From assembly GCA_914767715.1 (NCBI GenBank), contig OU612075.1, positions 4,960,001 to 5,024,000 on the forward strand: 64,000 nt of DNA, written 5' to 3'. The DNA is from Membranipora membranacea. Taxonomy: Eukaryota; Bryozoa; Gymnolaemata; Cheilostomatida; Membraniporidae. Every line of letters begins with the position of its first letter. Position 1 is the first letter of the stretch. Positions 47,721 to 61,248 of the stretch are shown one piece after another. The notes beneath the pieces are model-generated. The model did no database searches. It saw only the letters and a program-made list of their open reading frames with translations, and was not told where the DNA came from. The position numbers and the translations under genes are program-made.

Positions 47721-49435
47721 CGACGAGTTGCTGGTTTTGTTGAGTAATATTCAATAATGCCACAGTGAATACAGCGTGAGGCCTGGCCTCTTCTTTGCTG
47801 TGGAATTTTATATTTTAATATTTGAAATCAAATTGTTCAGTGGTTCCAACGATGATGACTAGGTCTAAAGAGCTCATCTATCTCCACTTAGAAAGTAGAT
47901 GGAGAGTAAATACTCAAAACTTGATTTGAAACCAAGCTTGATGATAAAAAATCCAGAGAAGTTTGAAGTCATTATAGTTGATATCAGCAAAACAGTAAAC
48001 ATTGTGTGATGCGTCCAAATAAACTTCCCAAGAGAATGAATTTTGCTGTTGCATAGCAATGCAAAGTAACTGGTTTTTTTACAATGTTAAATCTTCAAAA
48101 GGTTTCAAACTGGTATTTGACATGAATGTACTGAAGTAAATTCCAGATTGCCAAAGACATTTTTTTTGTATTTTATTTCACAATGTAAAGGTACCCAGCA
48201 GAAAGAAAATAGTCATTTGATTTGGAATCAAATCTTATTACCACTTAGCAGCAGATTTGGTCAATAAATTTGGATGAACCCTTATCAAACACAGTATTCG
48301 AAATAATAGTTTGCTACCAACTCTCCATTGACTCCATCTTTCTGTAATTAAATGCTTTTCAGCAAGTATTTATTATTTTCATCCTCTAGGGTAACTGGGA
48401 TTTCTAGTGTGTTTTTATATTTTCCATCTCATTTCAGTTGAATTGTTGTTTGGCACTCGAAAATCTCCCATCTCAAATATAATACAATTATTGTGTGACA
48501 AAAAATCTTATTGCATAGTTTAGTTTGCGTGTTTGAGTTTATATTGCCCTCATAAATGTCCACTTAGCATATTAGGAGCATAATTTTTCATTAGCCTGTG
48601 ATGCCTAATTTTGCCCTGTTTGCGTATGGTTCACATAAAAACGTTTGGAACAATGTTTGAATAATGGGGAACGAAGGCTGACACAGAATTTGGCACTTTA
48701 TACCTAACATGTGGGGAAATATCATGCACTCCTAAATATTTAAACACTTTCAATTTACAGAAATTACCTTGTGGTAAAAACCATTTACCTTCGGTACTGT
48801 ATTTTCCCATCGCGTCGTTACTTCTGAATCTGTCGTCAACTCAGTTCGCTAAATAATTGCTTTTCAATTCAGTTTGCTAAATAATTGCTTTTCAATTCAT
48901 GGCATGTACATTTTATGCAGCATATACTGTAAAGCAATTACTGTGAATTAACAGTAAAAGGCACTATCAAACATGAAATCAAGCCATCATGAATAATTTC
49001 ACACCCTTTCTATTATTGTTGTTGTTATTTTATCACCACACACCATCAGGTGGACAGTTTTAATTCCACTAATACCTTTAATTACATAATTAGCCTCATC
49101 CCTGACACCATTCTCCAAACACCCTTTGTCATATTCAACTAGCCAATCACATGCCTCGTGAGTGAAACAGATGAATCATATCAATGGTGTTTCGGAAATT
49201 AACCTGGAAGAAAAACTTTGTTCTTGAAATAGGGCACTTTACCATGCATGTCTATACATAGCGGCACGTCTCCGTCAGAGCACCTTGCCCCTATTGTCAC
49301 CGCTAACATGCCATTACTGGCTAACATATGCAACATTGTCATAATGGAAATAGGTGTAATTAGGCAGGTAGAGATTTAATATAAAGATAAATTAGTGATC
49401 AGGTAGATTAGTGATGGGTTGGGGACGGGAGAGAT
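47721..49435. other. Upstream flank of the homeobox gene
   Basis: No coding sequence recognised. A 26-base direct duplication built on GCTAAATAATTGCTTTTCAA occurs at 48848-48897. Regulatory elements are likely on general grounds but none can be identified from one sequence. Confidence 0.35.
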
Positions 49436-49610
49436 TATAAAATACCTGTAGACGCAGAACGGTCAATCATTTCAGTTCTGAGGAGCAACAAGATAGCATC
49501 TCCTAAATATTATTTGAAATCTTGTATTTTGTTCCGAATTTAAAATTTGCAATTCTCCTGTTGGACTATATACTACACTATACTACTCACTAGTAGGCCA
49601 TAGAATTTTG
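49436..49610 (+). promoter_or_regulatory. TATA promoter and 5' UTR exon of the BarH-like gene
   Basis: TATAAAA at 49436-49442. An initiator-like TCAATC (A at 49465) sits about 29 bases downstream, with an alternative TCAGTT at 49472. A non-coding exon would run to 49610, followed by a consensus donor (GTAAGT). The acceptor CGTGTAG at 49862-49868 then opens the exon holding the start ATG. Confidence 0.55.
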
Positions 49611-49892
49611 GTAAGTAATATTTTAAAACATGGATTTTACACAATATTTTTTATAGTTCATAGTTCATTTGGTAGTTAACAACTTAACTAAATTTAATTT
49701 TAAAATTTGAGCCAAGCAAGTGGAAAAATTCTTAGGTTTTTTGTGATCATTTTATTTTACATAAATCATTTAGGATAGCTGGATTTTCACATTTTCATTT
49801 GTATCAATTCTCAAATATTTAATACTGGTTATGTTTCTAATAATAATTTATTTCTTCATCTCGTGTAGATTTTGCACCACTACCAACTTACA

Positions 49893-52057
49893 ATGTTCTC
49901 ATCTGGACCACCCCAACCGACAGCTACCTCACCGTTCATGATGGCTAATCTATTACAAGCTCAGCAGCAGAGCAGGAAGAGATCAGCAGACTATATGAAC
50001 TCTGACCTCAGCGCCGACCTCACACCGACAGCTAGCGGAGGGAATGTTATAACCAGTACACCTGTACCGAGCCGCAGACTTAGTGAGCAGCTAGAGATTA
50101 CGTGTAGCTCTAGTTCTAGTCATGACGGTAGGTCATTTTTGCTTTGTCACTCCGCTTTTCCTTACTTTTAAAGTTATTTGTTCTGTCACTGCAAGAAAAA
50201 CGTTCATAAAGATGATTGTAGATTGACAATGAAAGTATATATCTGTGTAACTATATAAATCATATTTATAGCTTATTTGCATTTATAAGAGTTAAATAAA
50301 TAAATAAACAAAAATTTATTACTTTGGTTTCCGAAATCACCTTCAAATGGCATGCACCTGTAATTTATTTTCACAATGGAAACTGTTGGGAAATTTTGTT
50401 GACAAATGCGCTTCATTCTTCTCAACTAGTTATCGGGCAAAATATAAGTTAAAGAAATTGAGGCCAGATTAATTTAGAAGCAGCTCATCGTCGAATGCAA
50501 TAATCTGTATGTTATGTTATATTGATATTGATAATATTGTTCATTTTTTCTAGATTCATTCAGTTTGAGATCACCTAAGAAAAAACAGAGGAAAGCTCGT
50601 ACAGCTTTCACAGATCACCAACTGGGAACTCTAGAGAAAGCTTTCGATAAACAGAAATATTTGTCAGTACAGGACAGGATGGAACTGGCCAATAGACTAC
50701 AGCTTAATGATACTCAGGTCAAAACCTGGTACCAAAACAGAAGGTATGAAACACCCCGATATCGGGTTGTGGTTGTTAGTGTTTGTTGATGATATTCGCA
50801 AAGAAATAAAATTAAAATAAAACATTCTATCAGATAATTTTCAATCATGTAGTACAATTCTGTTTTCAGGATAGAAGGGAATTAGTTCCAATTAAATCTT
50901 ATATTATTTTGGTAATAAGAAACTTGTGACTTTGTTATCCAACTTCTACCAAACTCAACCCGATTCAGAACTTAATAAGAATTCCTGTTACTTTCCAGAA
51001 CTAAATGGAAGAGGCAGAACGCAGTAGGTTTAGAGCTACTTGGAGACTCGTCTAATGTGGCAGCGGTGAAGAAGGCTCTAGAGACAAATCCTGCTTGGAT
51101 GAATGGGATGGCATCTTCAGCCCTCGGTATCGGTAAGTCTTGCGACTAAACCATGTCCAAGGAACGACAGCGAATAACGCAGAAACAGTTTGCAAATAAA
51201 TAATCAATTGAAACTTAAAACATCCGGGTGGAACATGTCTCTATTGACAGCACCAACAGCGTGAATATGACACACTGATATCCATTTTCTATTTTCTCTC
51301 TATCTTTGTAGGTTTACCAATGCCAGGAATGACACCCCAGATGGTCCAACCACCTTCACGACCTCCGACTTCTGTGGATCAGATGTTGAACTCTGACCCT
51401 GTCCTGGCAGCACACATGTTACAGCATCAACAGATGCTGCCCTGGTTACTACATCAGAATTATCTACTCTATCAGCAACATATGACCAACAAGGGAGGCA
51501 ACTCTGTACCTAATACAGGTATGATACAAAACCAGGCAATCGACACTGGTGTACCATTCTTCATGATAAGCAAACAGCTAGAGAAACTTTTCCAAACTTG
51601 TTTGGCCACAGGAATATATCAGCCCTTTAATGATTAATATATATCGTCTCATACTATTTGAGATATATCTGTCCAATATTGCTGGGAATATATTGTTATA
51701 TATTTTCTATTAGTCACATAATATAATAATATATATATCATAATATATATATCATAATATATAATATAATATGGTTATTCAGTTATGTTTGCATATTTTC
51801 TAGGTGATGGAAAGCAGAAGTTTTCTCCTGTGGCCCCGAATCTTTCTAGTCCACATTCTGGTGCGCTACTAACTACGGCTATCCCACATCCTATCACAAC
51901 AAAGTATACAGATGAGCAGCCAATCAAAACACAGACCTCACATGAAGATAAACCAATCAGAAAACAGGACAATTTAAATGGTTCACTACCCAAAGATGAT
52001 GTTGAGGTATCCAGCAATTCCTCCCATGACAGTTTATCACCTAAAACCAACCTCTAA
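49893..52057 (+). CDS. BarH: BarH-class homeobox transcription factor
   Basis: Coding exons 49893-50127, 50554-50743, 50999-51132, 51312-51518 and 51804-52057 give 339 residues. The homeodomain is residues 90-149 ([12 protein letters not shown] to WYQNRRTKWKRQ). Thr47 and Tyr49 of the recognition helix and the following AVGLELL are characteristic of Bar proteins. Near the N-terminus FMMANLL (15-21) fits the EH1/FIL Groucho-binding motif. The rest is Ser/Pro/Gln-rich and presumably disordered. An intron splits Arg53 of the homeodomain, inside the recognition helix. The protein should be a nuclear, sequence-specific regulator of cell fate, by family knowledge. ATG 49893 is the first Met of its exon. 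AATAAA at 52299-52304. BarX or Bsh is a less likely assignment given the extended Bar signature. Confidence 0.92.
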
Positions 52058-52524
52058 CCGATGTCAAGGTCGCATCTTTTTTTTTGTTTTAGACAATGAA
52101 TGAATACGCTGTTGTAATGAATCACCTAAAACCCTCATCTAATATTTCTCCCGTTATGTTATATTTTTCTCTCATCTTTCACGATTTTTAATTGACTGAT
52201 GGCTATATTTTTGAATAACAATGATGTTAGAAACATAGCAGCTTATTTTCTGCATGATATAATATTCATGGTTGTTTTTTTTTGTGCTCATAGAAGTCAA
52301 TAAACATTTTTTGAAGTCATATTCTGGTCATTTCTTGCATTCACCGTCCAGGCTTTGTCTGCGCGCCTCAACAGTGCTATTAGAATTAGTTTCCTGCAAT
52401 CGAATCTAAGGTAGACTCAAAAATTGCTCAAGTGTTGAACTACTTCTGCCAAAGTAAGTATAGCAGTGCCATATTGCATATTGGTCAATCCATAGACGCA
52501 TAAATACTATTTATAGGTTTATGG

Positions 52525-52660
52525 GTCACTAGAACAAGTTTGATCTAAAAAGCCTGCATTTTAGGTGCATTTCATTGCTCCACTTCCACTGGTCACGTGA
52601 CCAGTGGAGGGCGAGCAACTCTGAATGCAGGCAAATGGACTGAACTTGGATCAGCCTAGC
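52525..52660. mobile_element. MITE S copy with a perfect 24 bp palindrome
   Basis: Imperfect inverted arms: TTGATCTAAAAAGCCTGCAT at the left, and AATGCAGGCAAATGG with TTGGATCA at the right. At the centre 52585-52608 is a perfect palindrome with CACGTG in the middle. Related copies are at 55935-56055 and, less clearly, 15650-15760. Confidence 0.6.
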
Positions 52661-53590
52661 TAGATAATCAAATTATGACGAAGAGCAAACCCTCGCTAAG
52701 CAAAGAGCAGATACAGATATATAACAGGACATAACAGATACAGCTTTTCAGAGAATTTATTCAGCTTGCTTGGTTTTAAGGTTTATTATATTCTTTGAAC
52801 ATAAAATGAAAGAAATAAGAGGAGCTATAAAACATTCTAGTATAAGCATGTTCCAGAAAAAGAATCATTCTTGTTTTTGTTTCTAAAGCAGAACCTGCAT
52901 TATAAAGATTTCCTTTGTTTCACTCAAGTCATGATAAAAAAACAGTATATAGGCCTAGCCTCTACAGAAAATTGAGACTAATTATTCTGAAACATGAAGT
53001 GGCATATTTATAACCAGCTCCATCAAAAGTTTATTTTATGCTTCCCAGAATGCACTGGTATGGAATTTCCAAGATGAGTACAGACAACTCCAAAATTGCC
53101 TTTTGGGTAATGTAATAATTATTCGCCTCATATCATAATGTAATTATTGAACAGCAGCAGTTTAATACTAATATTTATTTGAGTATAGATGATAGTTAAA
53201 CAAAGAGAGGACAAGCACAAATGTTTTCTGTAATGAGTAGTCTTTAATTGTGGACCAGGCGTTAGACTATCATGTATCTACAACGAAAATACAAAAGTCA
53301 ATATTGCAGTTTGTGGCTGGAAATTTCACATTGTAATCTTATACAATATTGGACGCATTATAACATGGCCACATTCAGTTCCAGATTGCATCGTTGACAT
53401 GTTTTTCTCTGATAGACGCCGAGTCTTGGAGAAGGGGCTGGCCAACACCTCTGAGAAAATGGCTTATAATTTAATTCAGTGAAGATTTCCATACTGTTCG
53501 GTATGATAAAAGGACCATCACTATTAAAGCTGTGATAGCCATGTGATAGTCATGTGATGAAAGTTAAGGGAAAACTCACCTGTCAGATTT
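52661..53590. other. Intergenic/3' UTR between the convergent BarH and TRIP12 genes
   Basis: No gene. On the minus strand AATAAA (plus TTTATT 53174-53179) is a candidate TRIP12 poly(A) signal; others lie near 53031 and 52757. Confidence 0.45.
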
Positions 53591-56500
53591 TTATGACAGA
53601 TGGAAGCTAAGCTGGCCAATAGTAGCAGCTATCTTTATTTTACTCTTCATGATTTCAATATCACTGTAGTCGGGTAGTTTGAGATAATTAACACATGTCA
53701 TCACAGAGGGTAAGAAATCGTCGGTATTCTCCGAGGCGTCCAGTGTCTTACGTACTATTGTCAGTGGAGGGTTTAATGACCGGAAACCTGCAAACAGATG
53801 TCAGAGAGAATCGATAAAACGTTGACATATTATTGAGCTAACTTTATATGTCAATTCATCATACAACAAATAGGAAGTCTCTATCATTCTTACTACTTGC
53901 CCTTAGCTACTTTTTTTCTTTGGGAGTAAAAAAACCCAAAATATTAGCCATGTGACAAGGCTAATTCGCCCTAACTTATTCCACAGTGAAAAAGTAAAAT
54001 GCAGTGAACTTGTACGGGTAAATTGAGGACATAGTATCAGATAGATTAATACCCGCCAGCAGTATATCTGCTAAAGTCAGAGTTACTCTACCAATGGCCA
54101 TGAGAGGACTGCTCTTTGTTCATTTATTTTTCACTCAGGGAGTTTGGGAGTATGTTCCCAACTCCCTTAATCAATAATACCCAAAAGTAGCAAAGGTTAT
54201 ATGACTCACCTCCGACAGGAAGTCTAGGAGATCCAGTAACGAAGGATAAGAACTTTCTCTGCTCATCAGCGTCATAAGAGGATAATACCTCAAACAGATT
54301 GTGTACAGTCTTACTGTCCATAGTATATCCGTGGTCTGCTCGACAGCAGTCATATAAGTCCTGCAAGCAACACAATGACAAAGTTCTGTAAACTTTCCGT
54401 TAAAAGGGTGAATGTAGAAAATGTCTGCTGTCAATTGATACTTAATTCCACCGGAAGAACTTAATCAAGCAATTTTATGATGAAAAAATAATACCATCAC
54501 AGCTGATCGTCGCTAAGAAAATTCCTGTTTGTGTTCCCTGTTTGAGAAAATTCCTTGGATTGGTTTCTATGGGCAATGGGACAGATGAACACGAACAAAA
54601 TATAAGTGATTTGTATGGATGGTTGTTCTAAGAATCATCCATCCATACAATTTATGGAACACTCGACGATTTTTGTTCCCTTGGTCAAAGCTGTGTTGCT
54701 TCAACCTGATTTCACAATGAGCTAAAGGGTTAACATTATTTTTCTAATTTATGAACTCATGCATGGATATAAAAATAAGCTGGCTGTATATGTTTACCTT
54801 AGTGTCCCATTGAGCAGTAATGTTACCACAGAAGAGCTGTTCTAGCTCATGAGCTGAGAACAGATCACTGAGCTGTGCAGAGGAGAAGACGGAGTCAAAT
54901 CCCTCCTTCAGAGCCTCCATCTGTCTGTATATACCCTCCGAGAATATCCAGTGACATAGTAACTGTAACCATGACGATAGAAAATCAATAATTATGTATC
55001 GAATTGGTAAAAACTAGCATATGAATTTTTCATTGGAATGTTTGTAGCATTGATTCAAAGGTTTGAGGGTGAAAGGTGAGGACAGGTATTTTACCTAACT
55101 AAGAGCTTTTGGAAAAAGACTGTTTAGAAACAAGGAATTTAGAAATTCAAGTTGCTATAGATATAGAAAGGCCAGAGTTATTCACTAACTTTGTAACTTT
55201 TAAGCTAGTACAGGCTTACAATAATCATGTATATAGTATGTACAGGCTGCAAATACAGTCCGATAGAAATTGTTTGAATTACAGGTCAATTTCAAATGCG
55301 TCAATTTTCACACAATTAAAGGAGTTGTGACTTGAGCCAAAATTTCTGATTCAGTGTATTCATTATCAACCAAGTGGTTGGTAATGACATGCCACTACCA
55401 GTAACCCGGGCACAGTTTGAGCACTGGAAGAGACCATGTTACCTCGAGATATTCATCAATGTTCTCTGCAGTGACGTTCTCATCTTTGCCTCCCTTCTTT
55501 AGTTGTATGTGTTCATAACCGGGTAATGTGAAGTCTAGACATAAATCTTCTATACCTATACTAGATATCTGTGTGTCTCTCTCCTCAGATGATGTCTGTA
55601 ATATATACATAAATAAAAATAGCAATAAAATGATGAAAACAGGAAATATCATGTCACATATATATACATATATATATATACATGTATATACATATACATA
55701 TGTAACATGATAATTAGATGCATCAATGAAAGAAAACTCATCATAGGCACATTTGACAGGCTTATTGGGGTGTTCAGGCTGTCAAGTGTTGATACACACA
55801 ACAAAGTCATAATAGAATGTAGACAAAAAGAAACACAAAATGAACATTTGGCAGGGTCATTGCTTGGGTTGTTGGTTGTTGAGCGGATGATTGTACCCCT
55901 CCGTCCAAACAATGAGCCTGTCACATGCGCAAGATAGATCAAGTTTGATCTAATTTGCCAGCATCTAGAGTTGCTTCCATTCTATTTGTAAGCAGCCAGC
56001 ACAGGCTCAAGGGGGAGCAACTCGTAAATGCAGACAAATTGGATCAAATATGTTCGGGAAAATCTGTGCTTGGACTTGCCATTGAAGTTCAATGTATCTG
56101 ACTGTATTTTACGAGCTCAATTTCGTTTAAGATATTGATTGCAAAGCTGCCATTTCAAACATGCTAGCTTATACATCTCCTGATCTTCAGTCAGGACGCA
56201 TATAAAAATCTTAAACCTTGTTTGGAGATTTTTGTGTTTTTTTTTCAAGCTGATATCAGTGAATCCAACTAACCAGTTCAGTGTTGTTTCTGATATCCTT
56301 GGCTCTGTCTGACATTGTCTTTAGTTGTGTGTAAGATGTTGCTATAGACTGATCGAATGCGGCGAGGTCGGAAGGGATGAGACTTTTCTGTTGCCCCAAT
56401 AACCAGCTGTATACTATAGGGCTAAGGGGCAAATCTAATATTCTACTGTCCATAAGGGCCTTGGCCAACAGTTTGCCCATAAATTTGAATTTAGATTTGA

Positions 56501-59500
56501 TTTTGGTGACTAGTCCAGATTTGGCGTTCCTCGCTAACGGAATTGGATACAGACCATAGGCTGTTTTCATATAACTTCTACTCTCTCCATCTTCAAAGGG
56601 AAAACAAAACTAATACGCAGGTAATAATATAAAAATAGAGATTTATGTTTATGGTGAATAAGAAATAATACCAACGTTCGAACCCATATATTTAAAAACA
56701 TCATAAAATAAATGGATTGTCTTCTAATCACCTCTTACTAAAGACACACTGCACAATTGTAAGATGTTTGTACACAACGCGCCAAAAAAAGATACAACAT
56801 GGAAAAATAAAGTTGAGGAGTAATTGCCGACAAAGATCAATTGTTATTATACCATAATCAATGGACAATGTCATAAAAACATGCTGAACAAACTGTTGCC
56901 AAAATAACAGAGATCTTGCAAATAGGTAGATACAAGAAACCTGAAGATCATTTCATACCTTTTTGTTGGAGTTCATCTGATTGGCCATGCCAGATATCAA
57001 GGTCAGAAGCCTGTAGTTCCTTACAAACTAATGAGTAAAATTCAAGGGTGGGTCCAAGACCGGTTCCGACCTCATTCTCATACTGGATTTCTGCAACACA
57101 AAACAGTAAAATTTAAAATCAATATCTTTCAAAGGGACTAAAAGCACTAAAAGTCAAATTGACTGACTGCTGGACGTCTTAACTTTTAGATAGAATGAGC
57201 CAGTTTAATATGGGCCAAATCATCGCTTTCACTTAGCAAAATGTTTTTGACCTTTTGGTCTTTCAGCTAATTAGCTTCCAAATCATTCACTAAGAAGAAA
57301 AAAGTTCCATCAAGCATCGAGCAATTTGGGCGCAAGACCTCTGGCAGATCTTGCTAAAACAGCAAGGAGCAATAAGATAGTGATCTTGGCAGATTTACAA
57401 TTGAAGTCTTAAAAATTTGGTGTTATATACAGACTAAACTAAAATAGAAATACCACAGGAGGGAATGCCACAAAACTATAGGGGATTGGATAACCGACTC
57501 TTTATTTTGTATTAGGATAATTTGGCAATTTCGTTGTGTTAGATGAATGGTTGAATAAATTCTCTGGTATAGGTTTTGGTATAGGTAAACACAAAACTGA
57601 AGTTTTGTGAACCATACCTAGTAGGGCTTTACTGTTGCCGACATCATTGAGTATAGTCTCAGCTTGTTTGAGTATATTCTCTCTGGATACAGTTCTCTTC
57701 TTCTTCTCCAGACGAGGAGGTGCTACTCTACTACTTGTATCGCTGTCATGTGTGTCCGATCCAGACTCCTACAACAGAGAATAACATACACATGAGCTCC
57801 TCACACAGTGAAGAAAATTCAAATTAAAGGTTAGTCAAAATGCATCAAATTGGTACAAACCAAAATTAAAAAGAAGAGGCGTCTGGGAATCCAGACAAAT
57901 CCAGAAAACATAACATGGATTGTGATGTCATTTAAAGTTAGTAAAACTGATGGTGCCAAGTTGAAGAATACAAGATGTCTAACAATTGATGTAATACCAG
58001 AAGCCTTATGAATAAGATTTAGTCAAATCTTGTTGGGTATTGACATTAAAACTTTTTTGAGGAAGCACACTCAACACTTTCAAAAATACTATTCTTACCT
58101 GAAGTCTCATCATTGCTCGATCTCTATCAAATGAGCAAACGTAAAATAACATCTGCCTCGTCTCAAACGGAAACAGGAACGGACAACAACCAGCCACCTG
58201 TAAACAACAGAAACCCTCAGGATGTAAACGAGATGTATGAAAAAAATATCCTAATACCAAGTACTGACAATCAGCAGAGTATACTGATATTTATTATGCA
58301 AAGACTAGACAATCACAATCTTTTATAAAAAAAAAATATATGGGGACCTATGTGGTAAAAATTGATCTGTACATGGGTTCTCACACGGCATCATATCGTT
58401 ACTCAAGATGTGAGGAGTCAATAATAACATCAAAAGAGACCTTGAGACAGCGTACACGAGCCATGTAATCTAAATAGCATTAAGTAGCTTTATGAAGGGA
58501 CAATTATACAATATTGTAAGAGTTATGTTCTAATTTGCTATGAACGGACAACTCCAATTTGTGGCACTAAAGCACCTCATATTTTTGCTTCCAACATAAT
58601 GCTCCTGTTCTAAGCCTGAGCTGATAATGTAAGATGTGAGCATAATATGACAAACCTGAGGGAGCCATTGTGGAATATTCCCTGTCATGATAACCAGGGG
58701 ATCCTGCAGCTGTCTATTGGCCTTGGCTGTTAGCTTAGTGCTGATAAAGTCTGTCTCTGCTACAACTGGCTTGTAAGCATACATCTGTAATTACAAACCG
58801 ATGAGGTATTATTTGCTGTCAATGTTTCCTAGTATGATTCATGCTTGTCATACCATTCATTTCCAATAAGATGTTTTGAAGGCAATAAAAATTGAATATG
58901 AACACCAGAGGACAAAAACCACAAAATATATCATTGTAATGTGTTGTCAAGATTACATTATTTTGGCTACAATATTATATATTTCAAGGCATTTGAGAAA
59001 TCAAATTTCCCAAATACTCAAACCGTTGTATTCAATCTTACACAATAATTATAAATTTCAATAATATTCAAACTCTCGAATTAAACATTTTTAGGCTAAA
59101 TAGCTGAAGGTAAGTTCTATAGAGTATATAATAACTCTTTGGTAAGTTCAAGGTGTTTAGACATTTTTGGAGTTAATGACTTACATGGTAGAGAGATCCC
59201 CAGTAAGTGTTGATGGTATGTAGAGCCCTAATAAGAGCCAGACTCTCTATAGACGAGTCTTTTATTGATAGTTTATCTGTAGCTCTGGTGGTCAGTGCAG
59301 ACACGAGAGGCGATACACGAGCACCAACAACCCCATCTGTAACAGGCAGATAAAAATCATCATTCCAGGTTTTACAGGGTAACGCCACCTATTGGTAAGT
59401 GTTTTTCATGTCTATTTTCCAATCAAATCTTGTTCAAAGATAGTGACAAATTTGCATTATGCCTGCTTTCGCGCTAGCTTTGATTTGGATCAAACCAAAA

Positions 59501-61193
59501 CACTGCTTAGCTTCGAGCGTGTATTGAGGTGAGGTATGAAGCTACCCAAGCTACATGCGTTGATTCAGCTTCATGTATTGTTGCCACAATTGGTCTGTGT
59601 GGACATTACATGTTATTGTTGGCTGTGATAAGCTTCATGTAACTTAGGTAATGGATGAATCTGCATACAGAGTAGTATTAAGAAGGTGAGTTACCAATGA
59701 AGAAATCGTTGCTCTTCCTGGACTTAGCCGATCCTCTAGTAGATTTCCCTCCACTGTCAGCTCGAGTTTTCTTACTAGTAGCTCCGCTGCTGCTCGATGT
59801 GGTGGGAGTTTTACTTACAGTCACATTATCTGCTGCCTGACGGTACCTGGTAACAATATGAGGAGATTGTTTAAATATGCATCTACTATTCACATTACTC
59901 ACACAAGAAATATCATGGTGCTGGTGAAGTTGATAACAATGACGGTGACAATGATAGTGTTGATAATGATCACTACTTGTATGGCTGTTGGTCAGAATTA
60001 TTCAAATTAGTATGCCCGTTGAATCAAACATTGATGTCAGCATGGACTGTCTTTGCACAATGGCAGCAAAAAGAGTCATCACACAACACAATTCAGTCAC
60101 TTCCTCTACCTCAAGAAAAAGAGTAGTCTCTTTAGATTTTGAAATTCGCAAATGGAAAATGCAGCAAATTCAAATACTGTTAAGCATTAAATTTCTTCAG
60201 TAATGTTATCAGTGATGGCTTATATGAAGGTTGGTAAATTAAAGATTGCTCCTAACCAGATAAGATGTGTTTGAGTCCAGATACTGCTGCCACCGAGTCC
60301 ATGATCTGACTCATTCTCCTGTTCAGTGCTGTCTATGACAGAGTGGTTCCTCACTGCCTGATATACCGTCATATTATAGGGTAACACTTTATCTCCTATC
60401 AGAAACTCTAACTTATGTCTACCTGAGCTCTGAGCCATCAACATGGCAGCCTACAAGAGGGTAATAAGTATTAGAGAATTGAAGGAGGGTTAGATAATAA
60501 TGTGTTACTTATGTGGGTCATAGGTGGAAAGCAGAAGGAGGTTTTTATTACACAGGAAACAATCACTTCCGGGAGACTGTGACATCATAATGCAGAGATT
60601 GAGAGTTGCTTTCCCTTATCGAAGGCTTTCTTTCCATAATCTATAATTCATGCCAAGTAGAGCATTAAATCTTTTTACCATGCAAATCTGACACAACTTT
60701 ATCATAAGTAACTGCCTGACTATAACAAGCATTGGTCTTTGGGTAGTCTTTAAAGGGGTTCTTTGCTGCTGCTAGATTTTAAAATGAGGTTAAGTTACTG
60801 ACAAGATAATTGAATGAAAATTGTGTGTTGGCGAATGAATGTACTTACATCTGCTCAACAACACACAAACTTGTACCCCACAGACAGAGATATTCGCTGG
60901 GATTGTATTTCATGGAATTCGTAAGGATCAAGGATCCATGAAAACTAAATTCCTCCATTAATCTCATCAATGATGTAATACTTGGCTATATACCTATTTC
61001 ATTTCCTATCTGAGCCATTGAACCAGCATATGAATATTTATGAGGTCATATGCAAAAAAATGGTGCCATTTAGTATAACTCAACCTCACACTGATGACGT
61101 GATATACTATTGCATGTAAATCATTATTTTTTAGCGGAGTACGTGTACCAGCAACCTTTTTCTCGCAACTCTTACAGTTAGTGATAGAATACA

Positions 61194-61248
<55 letters not shown>

